Shown in pieces: positions 53,056 to 61,763 of a stretch of 64,000 bases of DNA. The notes under the pieces were generated by a model. It saw nothing but the letters and a program-made list of their open reading frames with translations. It was not told the origin of the DNA and did no database searches. The DNA comes from an uncultured Porphyromonadaceae bacterium (lineage in GTDB: Bacteria; Bacteroidota; Bacteroidia; Bacteroidales; Muribaculaceae): the NCBI GenBank assembly GCA_946187345.1, contig CAMHQD010000006.1, forward strand, positions 17,544 to 81,543. Reading direction: 5' to 3'. A program made the translations under genes and the position numbers. The first letter of the stretch is position 1; each line of letters begins with the position of its first letter.

Positions 53056-53118
53056 ACCGTTTACCGCCGACCGTTTACCGGGCGTTGCCGCTCCGGTTAA
53101 CGTTCAACGGTCAACGGT
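53056..53118. repeat. Imperfect palindrome upstream of pyrH
   Basis: ACCGTTTACCGCCGACCGTT plus TACCGG faces CCGGTTAACGTTCAACGGTC plus AACGGT. The 26-base arms match at about 21 positions around an 11-base loop. Like the repeats at 9918 and 18860 it is made of iterated short words, but the sequence is different. It lies in the 5' region of pyrH. Confidence 0.7.
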
Positions 53119-53135
53119 TGGCTTGTTTGACAATG

Positions 53136-53168
53136 CAGGCACCGGACCGCTGTGGTGTCCGGTGCCTG
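53136..53168 (-). terminator. Terminator of the TPR protein gene
   Basis: CAGGCACCGGAC and GTCCGGTGCCTG are perfect 12-base complements around a 9-base loop, 20 bases after the TPR stop. There is no strong T run on the minus strand. Confidence 0.65.
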
Positions 53169-53188
53169 TTATCGGTTGATTAAGGAGA

Positions 53189-54004
53189 TCACTTGCCTTG
53201 TGCCGCGGGGGCGGGAGCCGGAGCGGCAGGTGCGGCCGGTGCCGGTGCGGCCGGCGCGTTGGTCGGAGCGGCAGGCGCGGCCGCGGGAGCGGCTGCGGGA
53301 GCGGTAAGGTTCTTGGCGGCCGCGGGGTCGGCGGCGAGGGCGCGGGCGCGCTCAATGTACTTGTCGACGTTCAAGCGGCTATCGTTGGCGTAGTTGATAT
53401 ACTTGTCCTTGATGGTCTGATAAGCGTCGGCCTCCTCGGCATACTTGCCCTGCTCGTGCAGGACGGTCGCCTTCTTCAGGATGAACACGGGCGCGTAGAG
53501 TTCATTGCCGTCGCAGAGCTTGATCGCCCTGTCAAAGGCGCTCACTGCCTTGTCGTACTGCTTGAGGTTGACGTAGCAGTCGCCGAGCAGCGATTGCGAG
53601 GCCGGGCCGATGAGGTTGCCGGCGGGGTCGTAGTCCTCGAGTTGCTTGGCCGCCTCCTGGAACTTGTCCTGCTGGTAGAGCATGATGGCGGCGTTGAGGC
53701 GGGCGCGGTTGGCCGGCTTGTTGCTGAAGCGGTCGGCCACGGCGAGGTACTGCTCGAGAGCCTTGGCGGTGTCGTTGTTCATCAGCGCCAGGTCGGCCAC
53801 GGAGATGTCCTCCTTGGCCTGGGCGATGTTCGGGTTGCGCACCAGATAGACGTATCCCGCCACAAGCAGGATGACGGCCACGATGCCCGTGAGGACATAG
53901 GTGATGATCTTCTTGTTGTCCTCGACGCGCTGCACGGCGCCGGTAATTTGCTCGTTCACCTCCTCGATGGTGGTGCGGGCACTTCCATTCTGTTTCTTAG
54001 CCAT
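53189..54004 (-). CDS. Membrane-anchored tetratricopeptide repeat protein
   Basis: A 271-residue protein with one transmembrane helix (ITYVLTGIVAVILLVAGYVY) near residues 34-53 and TPR units over residues about 60-225, for example LNAAIMLYQQDKFQEAAKQL and ASQSLLGDCYVNLKQYDKAV. Topology resembles YfgM/BamD-like periplasmic TPR proteins that assist envelope biogenesis. The C-terminus is a 37-residue low-complexity tail of alanine and proline (AAPAAPTNAPAAPAPAAP), probably a flexible linker. Function is inferred from family only. Confidence 0.8.
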   Translation of the reverse strand: MAKKQNGSARTTIEEVNEQITGAVQRVEDNKKIITYVLTGIVAVILLVAGYVYLVRNPNIAQAKEDISVADLALMNNDTAKALEQYLAVADRFSNKPANRARLNAAIMLYQQDKFQEAAKQLEDYDPAGNLIGPASQSLLGDCYVNLKQYDKAVSAFDRAIKLCDGNELYAPVFILKKATVLHEQGKYAEEADAYQTIKDKYINYANDSRLNVDKYIERARALAADPAAAKNLTAPAAAPAAAPAAPTNAPAAPAPAAPAAPAPAPAAQGK

Positions 54005-54073
54005 AATTATGATAAGTCTTTGATTTTTACATTATTACACGCGTGGCGGCAATTCGCCACCCCGTCAAGGGTG

Positions 54074-54081
54074 CAAAATTA
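54074..54081 (-). promoter_or_regulatory. -7 box for the TPR gene
   Basis: TAATTTTG on the minus strand, 70 bases upstream of the ATG at 54004. Confidence 0.45.
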
Positions 54082-54154
54082 GTGTTTTTTTTTGAGAAAG
54101 AGAAAGAAATAGCGAGAAAAGTGTCGAAAAGTGAACTATTGCCGGAAAATGTTG

Positions 54155-54162
54155 TAACTTTG
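54155..54162 (+). promoter_or_regulatory. -7 box for lgt
   Basis: TAACTTTG, 43 bases upstream of the lgt ATG at 54205, with ATTG near 54138 as a possible -33 element. It rules out the ORF-track start at 54043. Confidence 0.55.
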
Positions 54163-54204
54163 CACTCTCAATTAAAAATCACCTCGATTATCAACTTGAC
54201 GGTA

Positions 54205-55071
54205 ATGATTGGATATGTGACATGGACTGTGAGTCCAAACTTGATTGACAGTTTCTTGACCATCAGGTGGTACGGCCTGATGTTCGCCATCGGCTTTCTG
54301 ATCGGCTACGAGATTGTGTGGCGCATCTACCGCCACGAGGGCGTGCCGGAGCGGTGGATGAGCGCGCTGTTTATCTATGTGGTGGTGGCAACCATCGTGG
54401 GCGCGCGCCTCGGTCATGTGTTTTTCTACGACTGGGAGTACTACAGCCAGCACCTTGGCGATATAGTCAAGGTGTGGGAGGGCGGCCTGGCAAGCCACGG
54501 CGGCACGCTGGGCATCATGCTTGCGATCTGGATTTATAGCCGGCTGGTAACCCACAAGCCCATGTTGTGGACGTTTGACCGCTTAGTGGTGCCCGTGGGC
54601 CTTGTGGCCGCGATGATACGCATCGGCAACCTGATGAATCACGAGATTTACGGCGCGCCCACAGATGTGCCCTGGGCATTCAGTTTTGTGACTAACGTGG
54701 GGGCGTGGATGAATGGTGCCGACCCCGTCATGGGACCGCCCAGCCACCCCACGCAACTCTATGAGGCGGCGTGCTATCTGGTGACGTTCGCCCTGTGCAT
54801 GTGGATGTACTGGAAGCGCAACCTGCAGGAGCGCGAGGGGCTCATCTTCGGCACGTTTATGCTCGGTATTTTTGTGCCGCGCTTCTTTATCGAGTACATC
54901 AAGAACGTGCAGGAGCCGTGGGAGATTGCCATGCGCCAGAACTGGGGCATCGACCAGGGCCAGTTGCTGAGCATCCCGTTTATCCTGCTGGGTCTGTGGT
55001 TGGTGGTTCGCGCCATGCGCCGCGAGCGTGTGCCGCTGCGGTTTCCCGACAAATTCCCTGACGAGAAATGA
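54205..55071 (+). CDS. lgt: Prolipoprotein diacylglyceryl transferase
   Basis: A 288-residue multi-pass enzyme. Diagnostic segments are IRWYGLMFAIGFLIGYEIVW, GARLGHVFFYDWEYYSQHLG, the catalytic WEGGLASHGGTLGIMLAIW and the lgt signature RIGNLMNHEIYGAPTDVPWA, plus HPTQLYEAACYL. It adds diacylglycerol to lipobox cysteines of prolipoproteins such as the Wza-like and SGNH lipoproteins of this window. Its stop overlaps the LOG gene start as ATGA. Confidence 0.96.
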   Translation: MIGYVTWTVSPNLIDSFLTIRWYGLMFAIGFLIGYEIVWRIYRHEGVPERWMSALFIYVVVATIVGARLGHVFFYDWEYYSQHLGDIVKVWEGGLASHGGTLGIMLAIWIYSRLVTHKPMLWTFDRLVVPVGLVAAMIRIGNLMNHEIYGAPTDVPWAFSFVTNVGAWMNGADPVMGPPSHPTQLYEAACYLVTFALCMWMYWKRNLQEREGLIFGTFMLGIFVPRFFIEYIKNVQEPWEIAMRQNWGIDQGQLLSIPFILLGLWLVVRAMRRERVPLRFPDKFPDEK

Positions 55072-55622
55072 AAAAGATAACAGTATATGGGGCTTCGAGC
55101 CACACTATGGGTGAGCCCTACGTCTCGCAAGCCGAATTGATGGGCGAACTGATCGCGCGTCGTGGCTGGACTGCCGTCCATGGCGGCGGCAGCGGCGGTG
55201 TGATGGGCGCTGTCACGCGCGGCGCGCGCCGTGCCGGCGGCGCCGTGACCGGTGTGATACCGATGTTTATGGTGGAGCGCGGCTGGCTCAACGATGACCT
55301 GAGCGACGTGGTATATACGGCCGATATGGCCCAGCGCAAGCAGTTGCTGGCCGAGGAAGCGGCAGCGATGGTGGTCATGCCGGGCGGCATCGGCACCCTC
55401 GACGAGTTTTTCCAGGCCGTCACGTTGCGTCAACTCGGCTTTAATGACGCGCCGATTATTGTGGTGAACGTCAATGGTTTCTTTGACCACATGATTGAAA
55501 TGCTGCGGCATGCCGCCGAGTGCAACATGATGCGTGGCAACAGTCTCGATGAATTGTTCACGGTCGTCGACGACGCGCCCGCGGCCATGGCGGCCATTGA
55601 GCGGTCTGTCATTAATTGTTAG
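55068..55622 (+). CDS. LOG-family nucleotide 5'-monophosphate phosphoribohydrolase
   Basis: A 184-residue Rossmann protein. The motifs are TAVHGGGSGGVMGAVTRGA and VVMPGGIGTLDEFFQAVTLR, with PGGIGTLDE as the LOG hallmark and MAQRKQLLAEEA before it. Family members hydrolyse the N-glycosidic bond of AMP or modified purine monophosphates. In bacteria without plant contact, nucleotide salvage is the likely role. It is translationally coupled to lgt by ATGA. Confidence 0.9.
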   Translation: MKKITVYGASSHTMGEPYVSQAELMGELIARRGWTAVHGGGSGGVMGAVTRGARRAGGAVTGVIPMFMVERGWLNDDLSDVVYTADMAQRKQLLAEEAAAMVVMPGGIGTLDEFFQAVTLRQLGFNDAPIIVVNVNGFFDHMIEMLRHAAECNMMRGNSLDELFTVVDDAPAAMAAIERSVINC

Positions 55623-55624
55623 AG

Positions 55625-56464
55625 ATGCCGGACTCCCTGTCAGTTGTCTTGAAAGACAGCGTGCCGCAACCTTACGTTGCCCGCCATATCGACCACTTCA
55701 GCCATATGGCCGACAGTGACACCGTGGCGGCCGCGGGTGCGGATAGCCTGCCGGGCCTGCCGGTGGTGATGACTGTGCCCTCCACGCCGGCGCCGCGGGC
55801 ATTGCCTCCATCGCCCCTCGAGAACAACGTGGTGACGGGGATGATGGTGGCCGCGGTATTCTTTGCAGTGGCCAGTTACCGCGTGGGATACAAATATTTT
55901 GACAATATCTTCCACAATATCTTCAGCACGCGGCGGCGCGAGAATTTGTTTGAGGACCACACGTTCAACGAGACACAGATTCTCGCCGCGCTCATTATGC
56001 TCACTTGTGTCTGCCAGGGTGTTATCGCTCACGTCCACATGGGTCTGTCGGGCATGGTGCCGATTGGCGACGGGGCGGTTATCGTGCCGGCGCTCGCCGG
56101 CGTGTCACTGTTGTTCTACCTGTTGCAGTTGGCTTTATATGCCGTGCTCGGGTGGGTGTTTCTCGATGAGATTGACCGCAAGATATGGTTGGACGGCTTC
56201 AAGAGCAGCCAGGCGCTGCTGGGTGTGACGCTCGCGCCGGTGGCGGTGGCGATGCTTGTGGCGCCGGTCCACGACTCACTGCTCACCGGCATCGCGATAA
56301 CACTATTCTTTTTGGCGAGAATTCTTTTCATAATAAAGGGAATGAGGATTTTTTTGGCCGATTTTTCGTCTCTTATCCCATTTATTTTGTACCTTTGCGC
56401 CGCAGAAATCGCACCATTGGCCGCGGTTGGCCGCTTCGCCATGGTGTTGTGTGATTTTTTATAG
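55625..56464 (+). CDS. DUF4271 multi-pass membrane protein
   Basis: A 279-residue protein with about seven membrane segments after a 65-residue N-terminal extension, for example VTGMMVAAVFFAVASYRVGY and ILAALIMLTCVCQGVIAHVH. DUF4271 proteins are restricted to Bacteroidetes and are consistently encoded before hemD, as here. Function is unknown. The ATG at 55625 is preferred over the TTG at 55616 given by the ORF track. The 3' end of the gene contains a -7 box and a terminator-like hairpin for the following gene. Confidence 0.85.
   Translation: MPDSLSVVLKDSVPQPYVARHIDHFSHMADSDTVAAAGADSLPGLPVVMTVPSTPAPRALPPSPLENNVVTGMMVAAVFFAVASYRVGYKYFDNIFHNIFSTRRRENLFEDHTFNETQILAALIMLTCVCQGVIAHVHMGLSGMVPIGDGAVIVPALAGVSLLFYLLQLALYAVLGWVFLDEIDRKIWLDGFKSSQALLGVTLAPVAVAMLVAPVHDSLLTGIAITLFFLARILFIIKGMRIFLADFSSLIPFILYLCAAEIAPLAAVGRFAMVLCDFL
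56390..56397 (+). promoter_or_regulatory. -7 box for hemD within the DUF4271 gene
   Basis: TACCTTTG within codons near the end of the DUF4271 gene, about 86 bases before the hemD start. The transcript would begin near 56404. Confidence 0.5.
56407..56460 (+). terminator. Terminator-like leader hairpin before hemD
   Basis: AAATCGCACCATTGGC is complementary, with a bulge, to GCCATGGTG...TGATTT, and six T residues follow at 56455-56460. It lies between the internal -7 box and hemD, so it could act as an attenuator or as terminator for the DUF4271 transcript. Confidence 0.4.
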
Positions 56465-56482
56465 TTCTAAATCGCATTGAGA

Positions 56483-57262
56483 GTGGAGATTAAAAAAATT
56501 CTCGTTTCCCAGCCACAGCCATCACAGGGCAAGTCGCCCTATTTTGATGTGGCGGCAAAGCACGGTGTGGAAGTTGTCTTCCGGCCGTTTATCAAAGTTG
56601 AAGGTCTCACGGCACGCGACTTCCGTAAGGAGAAAATCAACCTGCCGGAGTTCACGGCAATCATCTTTACGGCTCGCACGGCTGTTGACCATTACTTCCG
56701 CCTGTGCAAGGAGATGCGGCACACCGTGCCCGACACCACCAAGTACTTCTGTGCCACCGAGGCCATCGCGCATTATCTGCAGAAGTATATCGTCTATCGC
56801 AAGCGCAAGATTTTCTATTCCGAGACCGGCACGTTCGAGGACCTGATACCGTTGTTCCGCAAGCACGGCAAGGAGACTTACCTCATGCCCGTGAGCGATG
56901 TGCACAGCGACGCCAAGACCGGTGCCATTGACAATCTCGAGAATTTCTCCTACACCAAGGCGGTGATGTACCGCACGGTGAGCAACGACTTGAAGCCCGA
57001 CGAGACATTTGACTACGACATGGTGATTCTCTACACGCCTGCCGGCGTGAAGGCGCTCACCGACAATGTGCCCGACTATAAGGAGCGCGGCCTGGTCATC
57101 GGCGCCATGGGCGGCAAGACCATCGAGAGCCTGCGCGAGGCGGGCATTGAGGCCACCGTGGTGCTCTCGCCCGAAGCCACCTCGATGCCCGCGGCCATCG
57201 ACCTCTACCTCACCGACATTGAGGCAAAGGCAAAGAAGGCCGGCAAGACTGCCCGAAAATGA
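56483..57262 (+). CDS. hemD: Uroporphyrinogen-III synthase family protein
   Basis: A protein of about 259 residues beginning (GTG at 56483) EIKKILVSQPQPSQGKSPYF; the ORF track uses a TTG six bases earlier. It has the two-domain HemD fold with TAIIFTARTAVDHYFRLCKE, the C-terminal-domain motif DMVILYTPAGVKALTDNV and GAMGGKTIESLREAGI. It cyclises hydroxymethylbilane to uroporphyrinogen III in haem synthesis; in Bacteroidetes lacking a full pathway its role may differ. The stop overlaps the rnpA start as ATGA. Confidence 0.85.
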   Translation: MEIKKILVSQPQPSQGKSPYFDVAAKHGVEVVFRPFIKVEGLTARDFRKEKINLPEFTAIIFTARTAVDHYFRLCKEMRHTVPDTTKYFCATEAIAHYLQKYIVYRKRKIFYSETGTFEDLIPLFRKHGKETYLMPVSDVHSDAKTGAIDNLENFSYTKAVMYRTVSNDLKPDETFDYDMVILYTPAGVKALTDNVPDYKERGLVIGAMGGKTIESLREAGIEATVVLSPEATSMPAAIDLYLTDIEAKAKKAGKTARK

Positions 57263-57636
57263 ATTACCGCCTGACCAAGGACGACCGTCTGCACGGACGC
57301 ACCGCCATCAACAGCCTCTTTGCCGAGGGGCAGTCGTTGATGGCGTTTCCGTTGCGCGCCGTGGTCAGGCTCTACACCTCCGATTGCCCGCGGGCCCGCA
57401 TGATGGTGTCAGTCCCCAAGAAGCGCGTGCGCCGCGCTGTGGGACGCGTCAGACTGCGGCGGCTCGTGCGGGAGGCATACCGCCTGTGCCGTCACCGCCT
57501 GCTCGATGACGCCCTTGCCGGCGCCGGCAAGGGCGCGGACATCGCCATTTTATACCTTGACAGCGACATCGCCACATATGATGTCGTCAGCGCCAAGGTC
57601 GAGAACCTGCTCTCACGCGTGGCCGCATTGCTATGA
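57259..57636 (+). CDS. rnpA: Ribonuclease P protein component
   Basis: A 125-residue basic protein with [20 protein letters not shown] and the RNR region [20 protein letters not shown] followed by [11 protein letters not shown], the motif that binds the RNase P RNA. It assists tRNA 5' maturation. Coupled by ATGA overlaps to hemD upstream and yidD downstream, the Bacteroidetes arrangement, instead of the rpmH-rnpA order of other bacteria. Confidence 0.93.
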   Translation: MNYRLTKDDRLHGRTAINSLFAEGQSLMAFPLRAVVRLYTSDCPRARMMVSVPKKRVRRAVGRVRLRRLVREAYRLCRHRLLDDALAGAGKGADIAILYLDSDIATYDVVSAKVENLLSRVAALL

Positions 57637-57863
57637 AAACCATCGGCCGCATTATCGGGTGGTTGCTGATTCTGCCCATCCGCTTCTATCAGCGGTTCAT
57701 CTCGCCGCTCACACCGCCCGTATGCCGTTTCACGCCCACGTGCAGCCAGTATGCCGTGGAGGCCATCCGCAAGCACGGGCCGCTGAAAGGGCTTTGGCTG
57801 GCCGTCAAGCGCATCGCGCGCTGTCGCCCGGGCGGCGGCAGCGGATACGACCCCGTCCCGTAA
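57633..57863 (+). CDS. yidD: Membrane protein insertion efficiency factor YidD
   Basis: A 76-residue protein with an amphipathic start ([20 protein letters not shown]), the conserved [17 protein letters not shown] and a terminal [13 protein letters not shown]. It helps YidC insert membrane proteins. Overlaps rnpA by four bases. The tyrS gene that often follows it in Bacteroidetes is not here. Confidence 0.93.
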   Translation: MKTIGRIIGWLLILPIRFYQRFISPLTPPVCRFTPTCSQYAVEAIRKHGPLKGLWLAVKRIARCRPGGGSGYDPVP

Positions 57864-57900
57864 ACCCGAACTGATTTCAATAAACCGACATTATACACTC

Positions 57901-58710
57901 ATGAGCTCACTGACGATGCTGGGAACCGGCAACGCGATGGCGAGCCGGTGCTATAACACCTGCTTCGCGCTGCGCGCCGGCAAGACAACGCTGCTGGTGG
58001 ACGCCGGCGGCGGCAACGGCGTGCTCACGCAACTGCGGCGGGCCCACGTGCCGGTGGAGGACATCCATCACATCTTTGTCACACATAGTCACACCGACCA
58101 TATCCTGGGCGTGATTTGGGTTATCCGCCGCATCGTGCCCATGATGCACAACGGCAAGTTTGACGGCACGCTCACCATCTATGGCAATGACGTCGTGATC
58201 AATAACCTGCGAACGATGTGCCTGATGACGATGAGCACAAAGATCACCTCTCACTTTGACCATGACGTCATCTTCAACGTGGTGAGCGATGGCGAGACGC
58301 TCGCCGTGGGCGACTTGGCTCTCACCGCGTTTGACATCTCATCGCCGGTATCGACGACCAAGCAATATGGCTTTACTGCCGTGTTGCCCGACGGCCGGCG
58401 CCTCGCCACGCTGGGCGACGAGCCGTTTATCGAAACCGCGCGTCACCATGTGGAAGGCGTCGACTGGATGCTGTGTGAGGCGTTCTGCCTCTACAAGGAC
58501 CGGGAGCGGTTCCGCCCCTACGACAAGAACCACAGCACAGCGCTTGACGCGGCCATGACAGCGGCGCGGCTCGGTGTGAAAAACCTGGTGCTATATCACA
58601 CTGAGGACGTCACGCTCGCCACACGCCGCGAGGCCTACACCGCCGAGGCGGCAACCCGGTTTTCCGGCCCCATATATGTGCCGGATGACTTGGAGACTAT
58701 TACCCTGTAA
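57901..58710 (+). CDS. MBL-fold metallo-hydrolase (RNase Z-like)
   Basis: A 269-residue protein starting MSSLTMLGTGNAMASRCYNT. The metal-binding motif is IFVTHSHTDHILGVIWVI, with the later motif HSTALDAA and LVLYHTEDVT carrying further histidines. The N-terminal TMLGTGNA strand and overall order resemble RNase Z and related phosphodiesterases, but the exosite arm is missing and the length is short. It may act on nucleic acid or small phosphodiesters; the substrate is unknown. It begins 37 bases after yidD and may be co-transcribed. Confidence 0.85.
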   Translation: MSSLTMLGTGNAMASRCYNTCFALRAGKTTLLVDAGGGNGVLTQLRRAHVPVEDIHHIFVTHSHTDHILGVIWVIRRIVPMMHNGKFDGTLTIYGNDVVINNLRTMCLMTMSTKITSHFDHDVIFNVVSDGETLAVGDLALTAFDISSPVSTTKQYGFTAVLPDGRRLATLGDEPFIETARHHVEGVDWMLCEAFCLYKDRERFRPYDKNHSTALDAAMTAARLGVKNLVLYHTEDVTLATRREAYTAEAATRFSGPIYVPDDLETITL

Positions 58711-58753
58711 AATTTTCTGCACCCAATATTGCTTGTAATCGGTAGTTTTTCAC

Positions 58754-58761
58754 TAACTTTG
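58754..58761 (+). promoter_or_regulatory. -7 box for the polyferredoxin gene
   Basis: TAACTTTG, 25 bases upstream of the ATG at 58787, with TTG at 58733-58735 (spacer 18). Confidence 0.6.
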
Positions 58762-58786
58762 CACACCAAAAAACCGATTATATTGT

Positions 58787-60268
58787 ATGTTACGTAAGAT
58801 AAGAATAACACTTGCCGCCTTGATGATGGCCGGTGTCACGTTGCTGCTGTTGGACTTCACCGGCGCGGTCCACTTGTGGCTGGGTTGGATGGCGCGCGTG
58901 CAACTGTTGCCGGCGGCGTTGGCCCTGAACGTGATTGTGCTGGCCGCGCTGGCCGCGCTCACGCTGCTGATAGGGCGCGTCTACTGCTCGGTGATATGCC
59001 CGTTGGGCATCATGCAAGATTTGATTTCCTCGTTGAGGAAGAAAAAATTCCGCTATCGCTACAGCCGCCCCGTCACATGGCTACGGTGGCTGATGGTGGC
59101 GGTGCTCGTGGCTGCGGTAGTGGCGGGCGTGGGCTCGATAGTGGCGCTGCTCGATCCGTATGGCAACTACGGCCGCATCGCCACCAACCTGCTGCAGCCG
59201 CTGTGGTTGTGGGGCAACAACGTGTTGGCGGCCGTGGCCGAGCACTACGACAGTTACGTGTTCTACAGCAAGGACGTGTGGCTGCGCGGCGGCGTGACGC
59301 TCGCCGTCGCCGTGGCGGTGCTCGCCCTGGTGGGCACTCTGGCATGGCGCGGCGGCCGCACCTATTGCAACACCATTTGCCCGGTGGGCACCGTGCTGGG
59401 CCTGCTCTCGCGCTGGTCGATTTTCAAGGTGCGCATCAATACCGATAAATGCGTCTCGTGCGGCCTGTGTGAGCGCGCGTGCAAGGCATCGTGCATCGAC
59501 AGCAAGAACCACAACATCGACTACTCACGCTGTGTGGTGTGCGGCAACTGTATTGACACATGCACCCACGGGGCGTTGAATGTTCTGCCCCCCGGTTCCG
59601 GCATGAAGGATGGGGAGCGCAAACCGGTGGAACAAGTTCAACAGGCCCGTCGGGCAATGCTCGTGGGAGGTGCAATCGTGATGGCCGACGCGGTGTTGGC
59701 CCAGACGGGCAAGAAGGTGGACGGCGGTCTGGCCGCGATTGAGGACAAGAAAGAGCCGCGCCGCACCACGCCGCTCACGCCGCCCGGGTCGCTTGGCGCA
59801 GACAATATGCGCCGGCACTGTACAGCGTGCCAGTTGTGTGTGGCGCAATGCCCCAACGACGTGCTGCGCCCCGGCGGTGACCTGATGACACTCATGCAGC
59901 CCGTGATGAGTTATGAGCGTGGCTATTGTCGGCCGGAGTGTAACCGCTGCTCCGAGGTGTGCCCTACGGGAGCCATCCGTCCAATCAGTGTTGAGGAAAA
60001 AGTGAGCACCGTCATCGGACACGCCGTGTGGATTAAAGAGAACTGCGTTGTGCTGCGTGACGGAGTGGCCTGCGGTAATTGCGCCCGGCACTGTCCCAGT
60101 GAGGCGATTATGATGGTGCAACTTGACCCGGATGATGAACTCTCGCCTATGGTGCCCGCGGTGGACCGCTCGCGTTGCATCGGGTGCGGAGCGTGTGAGT
60201 ATGTCTGTCCGGCGCGACCCTTCAGCGCCATCTATGTCGAGGGACACGACCGCCACTCCCTGAGATGA
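58787..60268 (+). CDS. Membrane polyferredoxin (NapH-like, 4Fe-4S)
   Basis: A 493-residue protein. Four or five N-terminal membrane helices carry the two NapH-type loops GRVYCSVICPLGIMQDLI and GRTYCNTICPVGTVLGLL. Several ferredoxin clusters follow: CVSCGLCERACKASC, CVVCGNCIDTCTHGAL, CTACQLCVAQCPNDVL, CNRCSEVCPTGAI, CGNCARHCPSEAI and CIGCGACEYVCPARPF. A hydrophobic Tat-like segment interrupts them (RRAMLVGGAIVMADAVLA). It should pass electrons between the quinone pool or cytosol and a periplasmic partner. The next gene, a Tat-exported Fe-S reductase, overlaps its end by four bases in the ORF track, suggesting coupling. Confidence 0.88.
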   Translation: MLRKIRITLAALMMAGVTLLLLDFTGAVHLWLGWMARVQLLPAALALNVIVLAALAALTLLIGRVYCSVICPLGIMQDLISSLRKKKFRYRYSRPVTWLRWLMVAVLVAAVVAGVGSIVALLDPYGNYGRIATNLLQPLWLWGNNVLAAVAEHYDSYVFYSKDVWLRGGVTLAVAVAVLALVGTLAWRGGRTYCNTICPVGTVLGLLSRWSIFKVRINTDKCVSCGLCERACKASCIDSKNHNIDYSRCVVCGNCIDTCTHGALNVLPPGSGMKDGERKPVEQVQQARRAMLVGGAIVMADAVLAQTGKKVDGGLAAIEDKKEPRRTTPLTPPGSLGADNMRRHCTACQLCVAQCPNDVLRPGGDLMTLMQPVMSYERGYCRPECNRCSEVCPTGAIRPISVEEKVSTVIGHAVWIKENCVVLRDGVACGNCARHCPSEAIMMVQLDPDDELSPMVPAVDRSRCIGCGACEYVCPARPFSAIYVEGHDRHSLR

Positions 60269-60303
60269 TTCCGATCCATATAAGTAAATTTTTCTACCCG
60301 ATA

Positions 60304-61728
60304 ATGAAACGACGTGATTTCCTGAAGGCCCTCGGGGCGGGCACGGCCACCGTGGCCGGCGCCGCGCTTGCGGGCTGTGACAATGATAAACCGGCGGGCA
60401 AGCAACCCGGCGAGATGACGATGCGCGTCAACCCCAACACCGGCGACAGCGTGTCAATCCTCGGATACGGCATGATGCGCCTGCCGACTGTCGACTCGCA
60501 AGGAAGCGCCCGCGAGGACGGCGAGGCCGAGATTGACCAGGAGATGGTCAATCGCCAGGTGGACTACGCCTTAGAGCATGGCGTTAACTATTTCGACACG
60601 TCGCCGGCCTACTGCCGCGGCCGCAGCGAGCACAGCACGGGTATCGCCTTGAGCCGCCACCCGCGTGACAAATATTATATAGCCACTAAACTCTCCAACT
60701 TCAACCCCGAGACGTGGAGCCACGAGGCCGGTGTGGAGATGTTCCAAAACTCGCTCAAGGAGTTGCAGACAGACTATATCGACTATCTGCTGCTTCACGC
60801 CATCGGCATGGGCAAGGACGGTATGGCCGAGTTTGAGGCGCGCTATATCGACAACGGTATCCTCGACTACCTGATTGAACAGAAGCAGAAAGGCACCATC
60901 CGCAACCTGGGCTTCAGTTACCACGGCGACATAGCCGTCTTTGACCGCGCGCTGCAGATGCACGACCGTGGCGAGGTGCATTGGGACTTTGTCCAAATCG
61001 AACTTAACTACCTTGACTGGGAGCACGCCAAAGAGATAAATCCCCGCAATACCAACGCCGTCTATCTCTACGATGAGTTGGACCGCCGCGGCATTCCGGC
61101 GGTAATCATGGAGCCGCTGCTGGGCGGCCGCCTGTCACACCTGCCCGAGCCGCTGGCCAAGCGTCTGCTCAGCCACGACCCCGAGGCGAGTGTGGCCTCG
61201 TGGGCATTCCGCTATGCCGGCACGCGACCGCGCGTGCTGACGGTGCTCAGCGGCATGACGCTCATGGAGCACCTTGTTGACAATGTGGCCACTTATAGTC
61301 CGCTGGTGCCGCTCACCGACGACGAACTGGCCATGCTGGAGAAGTTGGGCAGCGACCTCGTTGGCTACCACACGGTGCCTTGCAACGATTGCAAATACTG
61401 TATGCCGTGCCCCTATGGCATCGACATTCCAGCCATTTTTATCCACTACAATAAGTGCCTGAGCGAGGGTGCGGTGCCTGATGTGGCCGAGCGGCCAGGC
61501 CAAGGCCAGGCCCTACATGGAGACGCAAAGGCTTCCACATCTGACAATTATCGTCGTGCGCGCCGCGACTTCCTCATCGGCGTGGACCGCGCGGTGCCGC
61601 GCATGCGTCAGGCCGACAAGTGCATCGGCTGCGGACAATGCTCGCCGCATTGTCCGCAGCGCATCGACATTCCACGCGAACTGCACCGCATCAGCGACAT
61701 CATCGAGCAGGTGCGCCGCAACCCGTGA
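60304..61728 (+). CDS. Tat-exported aldo/keto reductase with C-terminal 4Fe-4S clusters
   Basis: A 474-residue protein starting MKRRDFLKALGAGTATVAGA, a twin-arginine signal ending in a lipobox (AALAGC). The TIM-barrel carries VNYFDTSPAYCRGRSEHSTG with the catalytic Asp and Tyr, ATKLSNFNPE with the Lys and DYLLLHAIG with the His. Fe-S ligands are PCNDCKYCMPCPYGIDIPAI and KCIGCGQCSPHCPQRIDIPR. Residues about 396-412 (ERPGQGQALHGDAKAS) look like an insertion relative to other members. It likely receives electrons from the adjacent polyferredoxin in the periplasm. The ATG at 60304 is chosen since it opens the Tat signal. Confidence 0.88.
   Translation: MKRRDFLKALGAGTATVAGAALAGCDNDKPAGKQPGEMTMRVNPNTGDSVSILGYGMMRLPTVDSQGSAREDGEAEIDQEMVNRQVDYALEHGVNYFDTSPAYCRGRSEHSTGIALSRHPRDKYYIATKLSNFNPETWSHEAGVEMFQNSLKELQTDYIDYLLLHAIGMGKDGMAEFEARYIDNGILDYLIEQKQKGTIRNLGFSYHGDIAVFDRALQMHDRGEVHWDFVQIELNYLDWEHAKEINPRNTNAVYLYDELDRRGIPAVIMEPLLGGRLSHLPEPLAKRLLSHDPEASVASWAFRYAGTRPRVLTVLSGMTLMEHLVDNVATYSPLVPLTDDELAMLEKLGSDLVGYHTVPCNDCKYCMPCPYGIDIPAIFIHYNKCLSEGAVPDVAERPGQGQALHGDAKASTSDNYRRARRDFLIGVDRAVPRMRQADKCIGCGQCSPHCPQRIDIPRELHRISDIIEQVRRNP
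61491..61531 (+). repeat. Repeat-like in-frame insertion in the reductase gene
   Basis: GCGGCCAGGCCAAGGCCAGG then CCCTACATGGAGACGCAAAGG. The 15 bases GGCCAGGCCCTACAT at 61504-61518 recur inverted in repeat copy A at 9983-9997, and GCGGCCAGG-CAAGGCC is echoed near 47241 in the operon membrane protein. A 15-base match alone can arise by chance in 64 kb. Confidence 0.35.
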
Positions 61729-61763
61729 GTCGCACGTGGCCTCCATATCGGAAGGAAGGCCGG

